7,441 bases of DNA from an uncultured Clostridia bacterium. GTDB taxonomy: Bacteria; Bacillota; Clostridia; Christensenellales; CAG-314. Below, piece after piece: positions 4,992-7,441 of the stretch (the stretch's first letter is position 1; every line of letters starts with the position of its first letter). The stretch covers positions 1 through 7,441 of the forward strand of contig CAKPPA010000051.1 in assembly GCA_934177025.1 (NCBI GenBank), given 5' to 3'. The notes under the pieces were generated by a model. The model saw only the letters and a program-made list of their open reading frames with translations. It had not been told where the DNA came from and searched no databases. The position numbers and the translations under genes are program-made.

Positions 4992-7121
4992 TTAACCCAA
5001 AATGTAAGGGTAGGAAATCGAAGTGTTTGCAACGGTAATCATCGTGAACAGCAATGCGTTGACAAAACCGCCCAACCAGCAATTACCCGTGCGCAAATAC
5101 AGCCGCCGTGCATAGATTGCCGCAATGACCAAAATCGGAACAATCGGGAACAGCACGATGTACGGCAGTTTCATATCCCATTGCCACATTGCGCCCGTCG
5201 AGAAGAACACGCCGTACTGAATGGCGAAAACCAAACAGATACCGAACACGTTGAACACCGCCGTCAATGCGATTGTTGCCCATTCCGGAAGATTTTTGAA
5301 ACGGTTTGTCGTGTTGACAAACGAGTTTGCACAGTAGAACAAGGCAAAAATCAAAGCGTAGCGAATCATGGTTGGGAATTTTACCGGTTCAAACGTCCGC
5401 ACCGCAAACGACCAAATGCGGAAGTCCGTGGTGAAGATTGCTTGGTTCAGGAACACAACAACCCACATAGCACCGACAACGATAAACGTCATCAACAGTG
5501 TTTTTGCAAGGTTTTTGCCCGAAATCCGTGCCGCTTGCAACGGATGATCGCCTTCCTTCCTGCCGATGAGCACCCACATTAGTGCGCACACGAGGAGCGC
5601 AAACATTCCGCACGCAACCGCCCACACCGCAACGTAGTTGGTGGTGTCCTGCGGGAAGTGCGGCGTCAACGGGAAGAAAGCAGTGCCCCAGCCCGTGCTA
5701 CTCGAAACAAAGTGGCGAATCGAAAAACCGCTGAACAGCGTAACGATGATTCCGCCCAGCCAGAATTGCAAATTCCGTTTCCAGCCGACGAGGCTCGGCA
5801 ACTGTTCCGCTTCCGGCGCCGGTTGATTCATCGATGCGAACAACGGCGTGGAAAGGAGGATGTCCACTAACGGCAACAGCAACATAAAGAAGCCTACCAA
5901 GCCTACCAAGTTAAACGTTTCCTTCAGCCACCAAATTTCGTTGGAAGGAGCAATGTAGCTCGCGCCGCTCGGCGTACCGAACGCGCCGTACCAAAATGCC
6001 GATCCGCTTGCCGCACTGGCAATCGAAAAATGTTCCCAAGGATGAATTTCGCTTGGATTGTAAATGACACGTGCCGATTCCTGAATGCCGCCTTTTAATT
6101 TTGCTTCGTCCGTAACTTCGCCGCTTGCGGTGTAAAACACGCCTTCCTTAATCGGGTTGGTCGGAACCGTTACTTTTTTTGCCAAAAGCGTTGCATCCGT
6201 CGGGCGAGTGTAGTCGTCCCCTTCCGGATACATGTCGCGCGTCGTCGTTGCCAACGTTGCGAAGGACTGTTTGATGAACAGTGCCGCATTCGGGCTGGAC
6301 AGGTAGTCCCGCGGCAAAAATTCGTACTTCATTTTGTTCGCCTTATCCGGATCGTTCGATGCGATTAAGCTGTTTTCGTACGTATATTTGCCTGCTTCTT
6401 TATAGAAAAATTCGTCGTACTTCGGGGCGATGGTACCGACAACGCTACCCGGTTTGTAAATGTTGGCATACGTCGGATCGCTTGCGCACAGTAATGCGCC
6501 CGAAACGAGGTTTGCTTTGTCGTACGCTTCCGCGCCCGCCAATGCCGCCGCCGCTTTTTGCTCCGTGGTTGCGGTTGCTTCCGTAACGCCGGCTGCCGCG
6601 TAGTACGCTTTTACTGCCGCTTCCTGCGCTTTTCGGCCTTCCGTGCCGTAGTGCATTGCCGTCAGGTTCACCGCCATTCCGCCCATCGAGTGGCCGGAAA
6701 CGCCGATTTTACTGCTGTCGACATATTCCAAATTTGCAGCATAGCGAACGGCGTAAATCATGCCGCCTGCCGTTGCCGCAAGCCCTTTCGAATTCATTTC
6801 GCTGTGGCCGTGGCCTTCCATGTCCATAGCGAGAACTACAAATCCGCGACGCGACCATTCCACGGCGTTCATGTCCTGCATTTCGCGATTGTTTAAGTAG
6901 CCGTGGCTCGTTACAATGGCAGGAACTTTGTTTTCCGCTGTCGCAATCCTCGGTTTGTAAACGTAAAAACTAAACCGAGTGCCGGAACCGATGTTCTCAC
7001 GCACATCGAACACTTCCACCGTGTAGCCGCTGGTGTTGACCATGCCGGAAAAAATTCCGCTGAACAAACACAATCCCAGCGCAACTACCAAAAAGACTAG
7101 CGTTCTCTTTTTGATTTTCAT
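4992..7121 (-). CDS. Alpha/beta-hydrolase fused to an eight-helix membrane domain
   Basis: This 709-residue protein starts with one hydrophobic segment (residues 7-27) after KIKKR, acting as a signal anchor. An alpha/beta-hydrolase domain follows: oxyanion-type HG in TSHGYLNNRE (71-80), the DMEGHGHSE turn (100-108), and the nucleophile elbow G-H-S145-M-G (143-147). A catalytic His may be H360 or H364 in IHPWEHF. Residues 160-205 are an Ala-rich insertion in the lid region. From about 403 there are eight predicted membrane helices (near 405-424, 451-468, 496-519, 541-560, 584-602, 615-640, 652-671, 684-704). With the first helix as anchor, the hydrolase should face outside. The best start is ATG 7119-7121, with AAGGAG 8 nt upstream; a TTG at 7152-7154 would add 11 residues but lacks such a site. 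The gene is monocistronic with its own promoter and terminator. Esterase or peptidase-like activity on an envelope substrate is inferred, and the substrate is unknown. Confidence 0.85.
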   Translation of the reverse strand: MKIKKRTLVFLVVALGLCLFSGIFSGMVNTSGYTVEVFDVRENIGSGTRFSFYVYKPRIATAENKVPAIVTSHGYLNNREMQDMNAVEWSRRGFVVLAMDMEGHGHSEMNSKGLAATAGGMIYAVRYAANLEYVDSSKIGVSGHSMGGMAVNLTAMHYGTEGRKAQEAAVKAYYAAAGVTEATATTEQKAAAALAGAEAYDKANLVSGALLCASDPTYANIYKPGSVVGTIAPKYDEFFYKEAGKYTYENSLIASNDPDKANKMKYEFLPRDYLSSPNAALFIKQSFATLATTTRDMYPEGDDYTRPTDATLLAKKVTVPTNPIKEGVFYTASGEVTDEAKLKGGIQESARVIYNPSEIHPWEHFSIASAASGSAFWYGAFGTPSGASYIAPSNEIWWLKETFNLVGLVGFFMLLLPLVDILLSTPLFASMNQPAPEAEQLPSLVGWKRNLQFWLGGIIVTLFSGFSIRHFVSSSTGWGTAFFPLTPHFPQDTTNYVAVWAVACGMFALLVCALMWVLIGRKEGDHPLQAARISGKNLAKTLLMTFIVVGAMWVVVFLNQAIFTTDFRIWSFAVRTFEPVKFPTMIRYALIFALFYCANSFVNTTNRFKNLPEWATIALTAVFNVFGICLVFAIQYGVFFSTGAMWQWDMKLPYIVLFPIVPILVIAAIYARRLYLRTGNCWLGGFVNALLFTMITVANTSISYPYILG

Positions 7122-7129
7122 TTTTCCTT

Positions 7130-7135
7130 CTCCTT
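7130..7135 (-). promoter_or_regulatory. Shine-Dalgarno site fixing the hydrolase start
   Basis: Minus-strand AAGGAG lies exactly 8 nt before ATG 7119-7121. It supports this start over the longer frame that opens at TTG 7152-7154. Confidence 0.8.
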
Positions 7136-7225
7136 TTTTTATTTTTCGGGGCAACGTGCCGTCGTCCCGTTTTTTACATGCGATTCATTTTATTGTAAAA
7201 ACATGCCAAAAATGATGCGGCAAAA

Positions 7226-7276
7226 GGAAATTTTATGTTTTTGCGGAAATTTCAATGACAAGTCCATTCAATTTCC
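7226..7276. repeat. Inverted repeat with a duplicated arm in the hydrolase leader
   Basis: GGAAATT (7245-7251) pairs with AATTTCC (7270-7276), and inside it AATG (7254-7257) pairs with CATT (7265-7268) around a 7-nt loop, with a small internal bulge. A second GGAAATTT at 7226-7233 could compete for the same AATTTCC arm. This allows two mutually exclusive folds in the leader RNA. Confidence 0.5.
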
Positions 7277-7282
7277 ACACAA

Positions 7283-7312
7283 TTTACACCTATCTATCAC
7301 AAAGATTATAAT
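7283..7312 (+). promoter_or_regulatory. Candidate rightward sigma-A promoter
   Basis: On the plus strand TTTACA (7283-7288, 5/6 match) and a perfect TATAAT (7307-7312) are separated by 18 bp. The -10 overlaps the -10 of the minus-strand promoter because ATTATAAT is self-complementary in part. It would drive a gene beyond the right edge of the window. Confidence 0.45.
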
Positions 7313-7333
7313 AAAGTTCCTTGGGAATGTCAA
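7305..7333 (-). promoter_or_regulatory. Full-consensus sigma-A promoter of the alpha/beta-hydrolase gene
   Basis: On the minus strand a perfect TTGACA (7328-7333) and a perfect TATAAT (7305-7310) are separated by the optimal 17 bp. Transcription would start near 7298, giving a leader of about 175 nt before ATG 7119-7121. A short dyad (TTCC-N3-GGAA, 7317-7327) lies in the spacer and could be an operator. The exact consensus suggests strong expression or a promoter held down by a repressor. Confidence 0.8.
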
Positions 7334-7441
7334 TGCCCTTTTTGGAAAGATTCGCCCCCTTTTCGGTAAAATTTTCCTCACGTTTCGTGTTTTTTTTGAC
7401 GCACGAAAACGACAACGCACAAAAACGCCGCAACCTAAACC
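7334..7441. other. Non-coding flank at the right edge
   Basis: The last 108 bases hold no supported gene. An imperfect inverted repeat, CGTTTCGTG (7381-7389) with CACGAAAACG (7402-7411), encloses a T8 run. The T-run is in the loop rather than after the stem, so it is not a normal terminator. Short frames remain open on both strands but lack ribosome binding sites and protein-like features. Confidence 0.35.

Larger units (their letters stand above)
7122..7304 (-). other. Non-coding 5' leader of the hydrolase gene
   Basis: About 175 nt lie between the predicted transcription start (near 7298) and ATG 7119-7121. The stretch is AT-rich and has no plausible gene. It holds an imperfect inverted repeat at 7245-7276 and a second copy of the GGAAATTT arm at 7226-7233. 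No known riboswitch was recognised. Confidence 0.45.

Noticed and set aside
4875..5582. Plus-strand open frame of 235 codons
   Set aside because: It runs through the hydrolase terminator and antisense to its membrane helices. Its product is rich in His, Arg, Asn, Gln and Cys, typical of an antisense shadow.
7298..7440. Minus-strand frame entering from the right edge and ending near 7298
   Set aside because: It looks slightly protein-like at its end but contains the full-consensus promoter of the hydrolase gene and a strongly AT-rich, homopolymer-rich stretch, so intergenic DNA is more likely.
7327..7441. Plus-strand frame beginning ATG-TCA-ATG and open to the right edge
   Set aside because: Only 38 codons are visible, there is no properly spaced Shine-Dalgarno site, it starts almost at the predicted transcription start, and the residues do not look protein-like. 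It could only be judged with more sequence to the right.

Overview
The window looks like a chromosomal segment of a Gram-positive bacterium of the Bacillota (Firmicutes), possibly an uncultured gut-type Clostridia or Bacilli lineage. Evidence for this is purine-rich Shine-Dalgarno sites (AAGGAG, GGAGT, AGGGG), textbook sigma-A type promoters, short hairpin plus U-run terminators, and membrane and envelope protein families common in that phylum. Genus-level assignment is not possible from the sequence. There are no RNA genes, CRISPR arrays, insertion sequences or phage genes.

Layout, left to right. (1) Positions 3-155 (+) hold the last 50 codons of a gene that begins outside the window. It resembles the C-terminus of a MurG/diacylglycerol-glucosyltransferase type glycosyltransferase and is followed by its own terminator (291-322). 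(2) A convergent minus-strand cluster occupies 376-4448. In transcription order it is a RimJ/RimL-type GNAT acetyltransferase (3945-4448), then a GH38-like glycoside hydrolase-related gene in two pieces (2795-3886 and 1631-2779), then a multi-pass flippase-like membrane protein of the UPF0104/LPG-synthase-TM family (376-1617), closed by a terminator at 341-361. An extended -10 promoter between the GNAT gene and the GH38-like gene suggests the last three reading frames form their own transcription unit. (3) A non-coding stretch, 4449-4991, contains the terminator of the next gene, a candidate promoter and a roughly 300-nt structured leader for the GNAT gene. (4) Positions 4992-7121 (-) encode a 709-residue protein that fuses an N-terminally anchored, probably extracytoplasmic alpha/beta-hydrolase to an eight-helix membrane domain. 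It has its own consensus promoter and terminator. (5) Positions 7122-7441 are a non-coding upstream region with two overlapping, divergently oriented promoters.

The most notable observation is that the two GH38-like pieces lie in exactly the same frame and are separated only by one TAA codon and five sense codons. This looks like one gene of about 752 codons interrupted by a single nonsense codon. The first piece also appears to lack the conserved His-Asp pair expected near its end, so the protein may be a non-catalytic or diverged relative of alpha-mannosidases. The second notable item is the hydrolase/membrane-domain fusion, whose substrate cannot be deduced.

Together the flippase-like protein, the glycoside-hydrolase-like protein and the neighbouring glycosyltransferase end suggest an envelope glycolipid or polysaccharide locus. 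That functional link is inference from gene neighbourhood only.
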